Assembly (NCBI GenBank): GCA_028554795.2
Contig: CM068825.1
Location: forward strand, 152,494,053 to 152,558,052
Direction of reading: 5' to 3'
Length of the DNA stretch: 64,000 bases
DNA from: Sinohyriopsis cumingii
Lineage: Eukaryota > Mollusca > Bivalvia > Unionida > Unionidae
Both the position numbers and the translations under genes were made by a program. The notes under the pieces are model-generated. The model was given only the letters and a program-made list of their open reading frames with translations, searched no databases and was not told where the DNA came from. Of the stretch, positions 1 through 13,098 are shown piece by piece (position 1 is the first letter of the stretch; each line of letters begins with the position of its first letter).

Positions 1-1357
1 TATTTCAGCTGCTGTTTTCATATTTCTGCTTTACTACCAAACTACATTTTGGGAACAAATTAGTTATTTTAACTATGAGTTGTGTTTTATTCATGTCAGC
101 ACTTATTGAACTTCACATGTGTAATATGGGATAAATCACATATCATATCATGTAATAATTAGATCAAAGGTCGATGTACCAAATAATATGTACCTCTTCT
201 ATTTAAAAAAAAGTACAATTCACCTAAATTAAGGACTTTATATTTGTTTTGTTTAACATCAGAGACAGGTGGACTTACCCAATCTTATTATAAAGTATAA
301 GCTTTAAACTTTTTACACTGTCTGCAATACATGAGGTCACTAATCACCAGTCCTCACACGAAGGTCAACCTACTCGTCCTCTTTGTAAAACGAAAAGGAA
401 GCTTTCCTCTTTTGTGTAGTGAATAAAATTGATGCATTAAGCTAATCTGTCACCAAGTATAGTAGATCACAGCTTCTAAGTGGTTATATTGGATTTGGGG
501 CAAAAATTTGGGTAATAACAGACAGAAAAAATGCCAAAGATAATAAGCATTGTGGGTCAAATTGAGTTAAAACAGGAGGAAGGTGTGTATCTAAAAGGGA
601 GATGTAGCTTATGATAAAGGAATTAAAGGAGACAGAAGCAGCAATGAGAATAATGAAAAGTGAAAGTCTGATGACCTTACTTTAGACGAATATCTAAGGC
701 AGTACCCCATAGGTCCAAGGACAGTCGGAAGGCACGTGTGCAATAACATCCCTTACAGGCACCAAAATCTCAGGTGAAGTGGTATTCATTATCATCTAAT
801 ATAACAGGGTGAATAATTTTGATAATAAGGATGAATATAATTTATATTTCCCACATGCATGCGTTTATATGGATACACTGTGAGGCTGTTCTTCCCTACA
901 GATATCACCATACCATTTGCTTTCCATAGACCTCAATGCTAGTGTTTTCTGAAATAAATATACTTTCTTTCCTACCTCAGCATGCATGTCACACACTGCC
1001 ATAGAGAACAATGTTAGATTGTCAATTTGTCAAGGACAGAACCAGGTACTCCACTGCATTTAAGAGAGATAATTCTGCTGGAACTAGATAGGGGTAAGAG
1101 TTATCTAGTCACACCAGCCACATTTTCAGTCATGTGTACCCCATTTGTTAAAAAAATCACAAAAAATACAAAATGTGATCTAGATATAAATTAACATAAT
1201 CTCACATGTTGCCACGAGGCTCAACTGTTTTAAAAAGTCTAACAGAAAGTAAAACTCTTACATAATCCACCAATCAAAGCTAGTTTTGTTGTTTGTTTCT
1301 GAATACACTGTTCCGTACACCTTAAGCACCGCCCACCTGGGGGCTGTACAATTGGTA
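1..1357. other. 5' flank, no gene seen
   Basis: This is AT-rich sequence with no ORF that resembles a known protein, no tRNA-like structure and no clear repeat. Homology with the upstream flank of the second P450 gene starts only near position 1360, so this part lies outside the duplicated unit. Confidence 0.5.
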
Positions 1358-1359
1358 CT

Positions 1360-1589
1360 GTTATACCTAATGACCTATCATGTGTGACTCGTGTTATAAG
1401 TGATTCAGTTGTCGGTATCGCAAGAAGCAGATCTTGTTGTGTGGCTTTGAAATCACGTATAAAAAGCTGTCTCTCGAATGACAGGCATATGCAAAAATCA
1501 GTCCATATTTCAATCGACGAAATATATCTACACGATTTCGCTATCGCAAGATTAAAACCAGAAGCAGATCAATTTTCCAGCTGGGATAC
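1360..1589 (+). promoter_or_regulatory. CYP-A core promoter and 5'UTR, TATA box at 1458-1466
   Basis: A TATAAAAAG box lies at 1458-1466, about 124 bp before the ATG. The same box, the GTGGCTTTGAAATC block before it and the CAGTCCA block after it are conserved at 33965-34205 ahead of CYP-B. That conservation between paralogues supports a real promoter rather than a chance AT-rich match. The transcription start would be near 1490 by the usual TATA spacing, which is inferred. Confidence 0.7.
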
Positions 1590-1944
1590 ATGGAGCCTTC
1601 TGAGCATGATTTGTATCTAAATCCGATTTCTATCGGACTAGTATTGTTAGCTATATTGACACTATGGTTTTACAAGCGTCACGGCCGGGCACAACTTCCA
1701 CCAGGGCCCTGGCACATCCCCTTGATGGGGAACGCCTGGGAACTGACGGCAGATCCAGATTTGCGGAAATCTCTCAGACGGTTGCATAAGCAATATGGTG
1801 ACATCTACCGGCTGTATATGGGACCCAAACTTGCCGTGGTGATCAGTGGGCACGAGGCCATTAAAGAAGTCTTTGTAAAACGTGGAGGAGAGTTCTCTGA
1901 CAGACCAGACTCCTTGTATTTTAATCTTATTGCTGAAAATCAAG
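1590..1944 (+). CDS. CYP-A exon 1
   Basis: It encodes the signal anchor, the proline-rich hinge and the first substrate-recognition region, ending in AENQ plus the first base of a Gly codon. Donor is AAG|GTTAGT. About 90% of codons match exon 1 of CYP-B by eye. Confidence 0.93.
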
Positions 1945-4900
1945 GTTAGTTTAGAAGTGGTTGAAGAGGAAAGGGTCTGGCGGTGTTTTTTCTCTCTTCT
2001 TTTTCTTTACACGATATGAATACAAAACAGCCAAATCAAACTCAAAGCTGACCCGAGGTTAGGAGTGTTCTGTTGTGATAACATTTGTTTAATTCCTTAT
2101 ATAATACCCCAGGAGTCTAACGTTTTATCAAGAAAGTACGATGAAATCTCTGACAACATGAAATCACCTTATCGGTAATATAAGTTAACACAAGAAGTGC
2201 AAGCGTGATCCCAACCCTTCGCCCACTTCAATTTTTCTCGCGCGTCTTTTATCGCTTCAAAATCTCAAGAAGACTTAAAAACTAGACATATCCATACAAA
2301 AGCCAGTAACGTACCAACGCATAACTCTCGGACGACCATCGCATGAATCTAACCCGGCTAATTAACCTTTATTTTCAACATTACGGTCACAAACCTTTTA
2401 TACACAACACCATCAGGCGGAAGTATACCATTCTACCAATTTCTACCCTCCAGTAAATATGTGGGGTGGGGGTGGGGGGAACGCCCAGTTTTTGTGTACA
2501 AATTTAAAGATCTACGTAAGTGTAGAACACGCTATATATCAGAATGCTCCATTTTCACTAAGAAAAACTCAGAAATGTGCACTAAAGATGCATATTTTGT
2601 CTAACAGAGAAGAAAATGAAGATAATGTGTGAATTTATCTATGTTTTATGGAAAACGCCCCGGAAACATTTGTATACTTCCGGTGGTAATAGGATTTCAG
2701 GTAGTGACGGAATTACATCACAATTAATACTTCCAGTTCAGTACCCACGAATGTAGTTCTAGTCTATTTTTAGAACATTTTTTTCCTCTCTCATTTTGGT
2801 GGTGATAGAAGAGTTTTATTTATGCATTTTTGGTAGGGATTTAAAGGTAACTGTTTATTCTTGATAATATGAGCTCAGGGTGTTGTTGTCTGCATGTATT
2901 TTGGCGACAGTGCACAGTGAGTAATAAGGCCTTGGTGATGATCCGGAAGTGAAATTCGTGTTCTGGTTACATGCTGTTATGTTGACAGTCAATAATCTAA
3001 AAAAAGAGCAGGTCAACCTTTGACAAGAACTTCACCGTGAAGTCATCTTTGAAGGTATTTTAGATTAACATATGATTTGCATTGATTGTCACACAGTGGA
3101 AAGGTCAGTACTGAGAAACAAATGTAGAGAACATATAGTAAAATTAATTGTGTACTATGTCCTGACGTACTGTCGGTAAGTCCCTCAAGTTCAGCGTATG
3201 GACATAGAACACATTTAATTTTACTATATGTTCTCTGCATTTGTTTCTCAATACTGACCTTTCCACTGTGTAACAATCAATCCAAATCATATGTTAATCT
3301 AAAATACCTTCAAAGATGACTTCACGGTGAAGTTCTTATCAAAGGTTGACATGCATTTTTTGAGAGGCTGGATTGTCAACAGAGCAGCATGTAAATAGAA
3401 CACATATTTCACTTATGGATCATCACCAAGGCCTTAGTGCTCACTGTGCACTGTCGCCAAAATACACACGTAAAACCACACCCTGAGCCTATATTCTCAA
3501 GAATGAATAATTACCTTTAAATCCCTACACAAAATGCATAAATATAACTATTCTATCACTAACAAAATGAGAGGAAAAAATATTCTAAAAATAGACTAGA
3601 AATACATTCGTTTGGGTACTGAACTGGAAGTACTACTTATGACCTGATTCCTGACAGGCCCAAGTTTTTATGACCAATTTTAGTCAAACTTTTATATCTT
3701 AACCCAACTGAACAATAAAATTGAATGCATTTTGTGTTAAACTTACATCATTTTCATGTTTTCTTACATCCAAGGGTAAATATACCTGGAGAAAGTATAT
3801 TTTATCCCTTTGACCTGTATTTCATTCTCGGACAGTTTAAAATGATTTAGTACAGAACTTGAGTAGGTTCTAGTATTAAGTTTTCATCTCTGCCCTCTCA
3901 CTAAATGCCCCATAACTATGTTTATAAACAATTACTAAAGGCTATACAAACAGATATGTGTTACTCAGGAAGTCACCCCATCAAAAACACATAAATTAAG
4001 TGCTTGGACCCCTAATAAATAGTGTGAATGGCCAGTACAAGTCAGAATTTTGTCTTCATGTATTTTAAATAAAGGTCTCATTTTGACTTAAAAATATATT
4101 TGCTCTGACAAAATTTGACAAATATCCAACGTTGTAGCTTGTATATGGTGTAGGAATATATACATGCTGATATCATATAACATCATTCCCCAAGAATATT
4201 ATATATGTGCATTTTAGGGGGAAAATTTTAATTTTTAATTCCATTCTTATCTTTTCAAAGTCAATTTACATAACACATTAAAATTTCACGTGTCTATAAT
4301 TAATAATAAGGATTTTATACCAATTTAAACTTTACTCAAATACTGCACTGATAGGACATAGAAAACAGTTAATTTTACTATATGTTCTCTATATTTGTTT
4401 CTCAATACTTACCTTTCCACAGTGTGACAATCAATCCAAATCATATGTTAATCTAAAATACTTTCAAAGATGACTTCACTGCGAAGTTCTTGTCCAAGGT
4501 TGACCTGCATGTTTTTGAGATGTTGGACTGTCAGCAGAGCAGCACGTAAACAGAACACAGATCTCACTTCCGCATCATCACCATGGCCTTAATACTCACT
4601 GTGCACTGTCGCCGAAATACACATGGAAAACCACACCCTGACCTCATATTCTCAAGAATTAACAATTACCTTTAATTCTATACCAAAATTGCATAAATAT
4701 AACTCTTCTATCACCAACAAAATGAGAGGAAAATATTCTAAAAATAGACTAGAACTACATTCATTTGGGTACTGAACTGGAAGTACTAATTGTGACCTGA
4801 TTCCGTATGTGGTGATGATGGCTGAATCGAGTGATGATTCAAGCAAATTTATGGCAAATTTGTTATGCTCATTTCCTTCATGTGAGAAAGAAGAACTCCT

Positions 4901-7900
4901 AGAAGATGGTTAAACAGTACCAATTTACGCCCGAACAAGAAGAGAACATGGACAAGGACCCTAAAGAGAACATAGGGCATAATGAGGCTGAGCAGCGTTT
5001 GGGCTATTCATTCTGGTAATTACTATATTCATTATGGTAATTACTATATTCATTCTGGTAATTACTATATTCATTATGGTAATTACTATATTCATTATGG
5101 TAATTACTATATTCATTCTGGCAGTTATTATTATTATTCTTTTGTTAATGTTATTTCAATTTCATAATGAAAAGAGAAAGGCACAAATCTGGGCAAAACC
5201 TCGATGTCTTCAAAGCAGATTTTCATGTGGGCATGGTTCATCAGTAACTAGTGGTGTTAAAAGGTAATCACTTAAGACTCAGACTGTGAGAGATGTAGAA
5301 ATAAATACTTTATTAACTTTATGAAGTTTGTTTTTTTAAACCGTGATGAAGTGTGATTGTTTACTACCCTCCACAGATAGGAAAACTGAAGAATTTGATT
5401 TTAAAAAAAGAAGAAAGTGTATTAATATACCTGGTGTATCCAGATGTTTAGGAAGCATATATTTTCTCTGTGTGTCTAGATGTATAATACTAGTGGCAGA
5501 GGAAGTATACAGTTTTATGGGGAAACAAATCTTGAGAATAATACATTTTTGTGGTACAAAATGTAGAACCAAAGTCTAACCATGCATCACATATACATAT
5601 ATGTCATACCTTAACATGCAACTAATCATACATTTTACCCACAAGTTTGCTATCAAACACAATAATGAATGTTGGAGTGTATTTACCTTGTATATTGGTG
5701 TACCTGTGGAAAATGCAGCAGTAAAGAAATGGTTCAGAAGTGTAGATGCTGTAAGTGACTATGATTTTGAATAAGACTGAGGAGGTCAAGGTGGATTGTA
5801 TCATTGATCATCCAAGATTTCAGACAGTTTGAATATGTCATGGAAGCAGCATGCTGTGCCTACATTCAGCAATAAGGAAATCCTGTCCGAGTACGTGAAA
5901 TATTCTTACAGTAGTTATGGTGTCACTATCAGGGTCAATTTTGAGACAAGTGATTGCTTTATATGCATGTGAATATTATGCTTAAAATTTCTTTTCATAA
6001 AATCCCTCCTTTATTGACAAAATGTATCAGTACTATCACTTTACTTGAGTGTGGAATTTTTACCCAAACCTTTCATTCTGATAATAGATCCTGCTAAAAT
6101 CATTCGTCCATTATCTTGGAAATTCTTATGAAAAATTCTTTAATCTTTTATAATTTCATTTGTTGAACAGGTTCTATACTATGACATTAAAAACACATTG
6201 CTGTCTGTTCATGTTCACCTTTAATTCATTTAGCTTCCTAACACTGGTTGTAGTAAAATCTAAATTTATGCTAAAAGCCATGACTCTGAAAACATGAAAT
6301 AAGTAACAGAAAACCGGGATACATGAAATAACATAACTTTATTAAAGTGTATAAATTTGCTGTACATTCTATTTTCAATCATAATAGATACATGGCTTAA
6401 TAGAGGTGGCAATAACTGTCTATCAACTGACTCTGGCTTCCTGACCACTTTCCCCAGTACTGCCATCAATTCTTATACATAGTCTGAAAAGAAATTGTTA
6501 CCCCAGTAATTCAAGAAACTGAAAAATGTCATCCACTGCCTATATTCAAAGGACAATTTACCAATGAGAATTAATGAAATTGGAAACAAGACTTAAATAG
6601 TTCATTTTAACATACAAAGAAATCATAACTTAATAAATGAATGAATAATAATAATAATTTTTGTCGCAATATATGATTTTGAATATGTGCTACAAAAAAT
6701 ACTGTGTTAGCTTTGTTTTGATTAAAATCTTTCAAGTTCGAGTTGCTTTGCTTTAGTTAGTTCCTTCCTTCTGTGTGTATGTACAGGGTCAGGAAGGAGG
6801 GGCCAGAAGTATTAATGATGGGGAGGGGGGAGCTGACTGTATTCCTGGTGATATGTTCACTGTCCAACTTTAATATAACTTTAAACATAGAACTGTTATA
6901 TTACTATATGTGCTTTGTATACACGTTTTATCAAATGGTATCATTCAGTGTGGTACAAACTGCAATATCTACATACCCTTGGCTACATGTCACACATCAA
7001 AATAGAGTGTGGCTCTCATATTCTTTCTGATCCATTTCTGTATCTGAACATGCCTGTCTGTAATAATAGTGTCCACCTTCACACTGTTGTTCTGCAGTTT
7101 TGTTATGGCTCTAGAAAGTCTCTCTTTCTCCATGTCATGACTACTCTTCACTTCATTTTCTGAAGAAAAGAGGGAAAAAAATGTGTTGAGCAAAATTAAC
7201 AATACTTCTATTTCTTGAAATGTGACATCATTTGTACATAGCTTAAATATGTTTACCAACATTTAAAAATGGACTTGTGCATAAGTAACATTGAAAAAGT
7301 AAGCTCATTTTCTTGCATGAGAATCATGTATGAATGCTGACAAGTACATGAAAATTTGCAATGCCTTGGCTCCTTCTCTTTATTTGCTGGACATCTGATT
7401 CACAAACCTGTGTAGTAGGTGAATTTTTAGAAGTGTATACTGATCATCATGGTTTTCACACAGATGAGGATTTCTCATGAATATGTGTATCAATTAAAAT
7501 GTATCACTGCTAAATAACAACAAGTTCACAAGTGTTTGGTCTACCGAGTCAAACACTTACCTAACCATACTGAGCTTAGTTAAAACAATGTTATATGTTT
7601 CATGTGCTTGTTTTTTCTTTCTTAAGTATCCTATAAGTCTGACACTGAACAGTACTGTATAATGGTTTATCTAGTCCCTGTAATAAGATTATGAAAAATG
7701 TGTTTCATGCCTTTGTAGTAGATATGATAGGCACACAAGAAGTCTTCTGCATGTCTGAACAATAGTTGACAAATGCACCAAACCCATTTTTCTTACTTTT
7801 ACAACAAATGGTTGATCATATTTGTCATATTACCAATACATTATAGTTTTTCCACAATAAAAATTTTTTACATAACTTAATTATTGACTCATATGCTGAT

Positions 7901-10900
7901 ACAATTTGTGAGGCCTTAGAAATTCATTTCAACTATGAAGCTATACAAGCCATGTAAACAGGGAATGAATGGACAGTTCACTGTGACATCAAAATGCATT
8001 ACCGGATACGTCACATCATATACTGTCTTCAGTTCTTTCTAGTGCATTATCTTCCAGGTGTTGGTTCTCAACATTCTCATTCAGTACCTAAAAAAAAGAT
8101 ATATTAAATTAGAGCAGCTTTAGAAGGTAAAATCTTTACACTGACAGCATTAAAGTATTTTAAAAATTCCATTTAACTATGGTTCTATACATATTGTGAA
8201 TAATAATACTACACTCTCCACATTAAATGGACATTATTATAAACACTCACAATCAATGAGTTGTGGGTTTGACTCTGACCTAGACTGTCATCCATTGACA
8301 CAGTTGTGTATATTCTAATTAATCGACAATCAGTGTCTCAACATGAAGGGTTAATTAGCCTTTACAGTTAAACACAATCAATACATCAAATATTTTGGCT
8401 ACAGCATAAAACTTGTTTTGTATTTATTTTTATTCTAATTATTATTATTATTATTATTATTGTTGTTGTTGAACAGGCATGAAATAAGCAATTATTATTA
8501 TTATTGTTGTTGTTGAACAGGCATGAAATAAGCATGGGCATGCAAAAAAAAATAATTTTTTTTTTTTTTTTTGGTGGGGGGGGAGGGAATACTATATATT
8601 GGGGGATTGGGCAAAACTAAAACCCATGAGTCACACACGTACTCATCATGGCAAAGCAGGATTCATTATGGGGGCTAGGGGTGGGGTTATTATGGTTTGT
8701 AAACACCCTCCCACTAAAATCGCCCTCTCCCATTGATCGTTCTTTTTGCTAGGTATATTTGTGGTGAGGAGTTTGACCTGACAACCAATAATATAGCAAG
8801 ATAAGGATGTATAAATATTTTACCCTCTTTAGCTCTCGCTTCTGTACAAGCTTCTCTTGGTCTGCATGTTAGTTCTGCCGTAACTTTGGTTCACGGACTC
8901 GGTTATCTGGCGAGAAAACACGCTTGGTACTGCATTTGGCAGGAGTCGTCTGATGGTTGTAATACTAAGTGACTCTTCAATTTTATATGCGGTATCGAAA
9001 TCGTCGTCTCTCAAATGGTCTATGCAGACTATCTCGCCTGTCACTGGTCGGATAACGCACGGTACGAGTTACTGAATGCAACTAATAACGAAAGTAGAAA
9101 TGCATTGTCCTACAATACGTCACTTCCGCTTTGTCTTAACGGAAATTGCCGAGCACCAAATCGGCTAGGAGCGTTCTTTCTCGTGCGATAAAAAAAATTA
9201 ATGTTTTGTGTTCATTATTTTCATTAATGATGAGCTATTTGACATAATATCTTTAAAAATAACATATAGAAGATTAAAGTTATTACATAAACGAAAGTTG
9301 TGTGAGCACACTAGTAGACCTATAATGCCGCAATCGAATATTAGTATTAAAAATAATTTTAAAAAAATCAAATACACCAGTGACGTCAAAAAGGTCCATA
9401 TTTTTGGATACCTATATTAAAACAAAGCATAAGAATATTATCCATTTGACCAGAGAAGTCAATGGCAGTTCATAGTAGAAGAAGTTATACACCCCAATCC
9501 CAAATTTATATCTGCAATTTTCATATCCATGTCATTTTTGACACCATGTGATGCTCACAGTGCAAACGCAAGCCCTTTTCTTAGATGACAATTCTGCAAA
9601 ACAGTGTGTACTTAACAGGCTGATGCAATTGAAAATAGTTGTTATCCAAGCCATTTTTGAATATTCTACTTATCCCAAACCCACGTGTTTACTGCTATGG
9701 GAGGTTAGCTCTTCTTCCTAGCCGACTATTGCTATTTCACTATCAACATACTGCATATAAAATATGGAAGGTGTACATACCTGACATCAGTTTCAAGAAC
9801 AACACAAGCCTGAAAAACCGTGGTTACAAATATATCCATATCTTTAAATAGTAAACAATAATAGCTGAAAAAGTCACACCATAGCCGTAAGTTAAAACAT
9901 TTGTTCGGGGCCAATTTACGAAACTGGACCCTGTCACCTAGGGTCTAATAATCATACCGAACACGGCGCGCAGTCTGTGTTGTCTTTAAATAGTAGGGAA
10001 ATTTAATAATGTGGAATCAATTGATTAGTTGAATTTGCTCAGATTAATGACTGCATCATGAAAATGTTATTTACAGTATTTTATTACTACTATTTTAAAA
10101 AGCTGAAGAAATTTTTTTTTCTCACTCTATACATACATATTGTTCTCGGTAGTCTTTCGGGCGGAGGAAGACAACTTGTGGGGTCTCATCGACGGTGGAC
10201 GCGCATGTGGCTCCGGAGTCCAAATTCCGATGCACACAAGCGGTTGCAGGTGAGCCATGGACGCCGGTGCTTGGGGGGTAGCTGAGACACAGCTCTGTGA
10301 CGTATCTCACGAGCTTCAGCAAGACGCTGGTGGCGATCAGCTTCGACGGTGGAACTGGCTTGTTGGTCAGGGCTCGCCAGTGACTTCTGTCCGAGGCAGC
10401 GAGCTCGAGCTGGTAGGGTTGAAGGTCTGCCCATTTGATGTGCGTCTTGAGATTGTCTTTGTACCTCTTACGAGAGCAGCCTTGGTTTCGGTTGTCCTGG
10501 GCTAGTTTGCCAAAGAAAAGCTGCTTTGGGATTCTGTTTTGATCCATGCGGATGACATGGCCAGTCCAACGAAGCCTGGCCTGGATTAGTTTGGCTTGGA
10601 TGCTTGTTGTGTTGGCACTATCAAGGAGTTCCTGGTTGGGGATTCGGTCCTGCCACTTGATCCGCATGATGGATCTAAGGGAGCGCTGGTGGAATTGTTC
10701 CCACTGTCTGATATGTCTTCGGTAGACAAATTATGTTTCACAGCCATACAAGAGAGACATGAGGACAACATCAATTTACACTTCATCTTTGTTGACAGGC
10801 GTATGTCCTTGTACTGCAAGACCTTGGTTCGGAGTGGTCCGAGTGCTTGACTGGCTTTTTGAATTCCCGAAGTCATCTCTTTGTTCAGGGAGCAATGGTG

Positions 10901-13067
10901 ATGCAGGGTTGTGAAGGGACAGTGTTTGGATTGCGCTGGAAGAGGACTTCTGTTTTTCCTAGGCTAATTGTGAGTAGATTGGATGCTTCAGAGAACATGT
11001 CCACGATTGCCTGTAAGTGACTCTTTTCATGGGCCATGAGGGTACAGTCATCTGCAAAGAGTGCTTCAGTGATGATTCTTTCTAGAGTCTTGGTTTTCAC
11101 GTCTAGGCAATGGAGACCAACCACTGAACCATTCAGGTGATATCTAATGTAGATACCAAGGTCAAGGTCACGGATGGCATGGAGAAGTACCTGTGTGAGG
11201 AAGAGGTTGAAGAGTACCGGAGCTAGTACACTGCCCTGTTTGACACCGTTAGATACAGGGAATTTCTTAGATTGTTCACCATTTGAGAGAATCTCTCCAT
11301 TCATGTCATCGTGAAAGAGCTGGATGAAGTTGGTAAACTTCTGAGGACAACCAAGCTTCTTGAGTACTACCCACAGTGCGTCTATGTTGACTCTATCGAA
11401 GGCTTTTGTCAGGTCCACAAAGACGGCATACAGATTCATGTTCTGCTCAAGATACGTCTCTTGGACTTGTCTCACAGCGAAGATCATGTCAACGGTGTTG
11501 TGGTCTGGGCGAAATCCACACTGAGACTCGGGGAGGTTATCTTCTGACACTGCCGCAATAAGACTGTTGAGAAAAATGCAAGCATGTATTTTGCCAGCTA
11601 TGGAGAGCAAGGAGATGCCTCTGTAGTTACAGTCCGTACGTGTGCCTTTATTCTTATAGAGGGTCACAATTGATACGTCGCGGAGGTCGTCTGGCATCTT
11701 CTCTTCCGTCCAGATGCTGATTAACATATCGTGGAATGCCTTCAGGTCTGTTAACTGAGAGCCTTGTACACTTCCGCTGGGATACCATCCTTTCCAGGTG
11801 ACCTGCGACAGTTCATTTGTTTAAAGGGCGTCCTCAACTCCTCTATCGTTGGCGGAACATGTAGTTGGTCGTGCGTTGGCTGTTGAGGTATTTGGTCAAG
11901 AACAGATTGGCTGACCGATGAGGGCAGGTTTAGGAGCTGACTGAAGTGTTCTTTCCATCGGTCCTTAATGCCAGCCTTGTCCTTTATTAGTGTACTGCTA
12001 TCTCCAGCAAGCAAAGGGACAGAGCCTGACTTTGAAAGGCCGAAGATTGACTTCATGGCTTTGTAGAACTCTTTGACGTTGTTAGTGTCGGTATAGTGTT
12101 GCACTTCATCAGCTTTCCTTGCGGATTTCTCTCTGAGCCTCAGCTTGATAAGATTTGAAGTGGTCTATTTTGGGGATGGAGTTTAGGTCATTCTGCCAGT
12201 CCATGAATGCTTTGTTCTTTCTGGCAAGCAGATCTTCAATGGCACCGTTGATCTCTTGGAACCAGTCTTGATGGGTTCGCATGTTGGGGACCAGAGTCGT
12301 CATAGCTATTTCTCTTATCATGTTCCTGAGTTTGTTCCATTTCTCGGAGGCATTTCTACGTATATGTCCGTTGGTAGACAGCTTGTCCTCTAGGCTCTTC
12401 TGGAAATTGAGCTGGGCGGAAGGCTGTTGTAGTTTGACAATGTCGAAGTCTGTGCGCATAAGCTTAGGACGCCTTGTTGATGTGGGGCAATGCGTAACTT
12501 TAGGGCAGTTCGGACAAGTCTGTGGTCTGTCCAACATTCCGCTCCTTGCATCGCATTGGTGATGAGGACATCCTGGGCATCGCGTTGGCGGACTATTACA
12601 TAGTCGATTAAGTGCCATTGTCGAGATCTGGGGTGCCTCCAGGTGTTCTTGTGTTCGACATTCTGAACATTGAGTTTGTATTGAGGAGGTCAAATTCTAC
12701 GCATTTGCTGAGTAGGAGCAGGCGGTTGATCATCTTGCCGACACTGTGCTTGCCAGGCACACCTTTCGATCTACCATAATCGCAGCCAACACGGGCGTTA
12801 AAGTCTCCCAGTAGTAATATCTTGTCGTCAGCTTCAACTGAGTGCTGTACAGAATTGAAGTCAGCGTAGAACTGCTCGATGGTTTCGGCTGGGCTTGAGA
12901 GGGTAGGGGCGTAGACGCTGATGATTGTTGCGTGGCGTTTGTGGCTGAGAGGTAGTTGCAATTTCATTAGCCTCTCATTAATACCAACAGGCAGGTCCGG
13001 AAGCTGCTCGTGAAGACTTGATTTGACAGCCAGGCAGACTCCGTGGATCCTGTCTTCGTCTACATAC

Positions 13068-13098
<31 letters not shown>

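Noticed and set aside
1662-1943. 93-codon minus-strand ORF opposite CYP-A exon 1
   Set aside because: Shadow of a conserved exon; not kept open in CYP-B.
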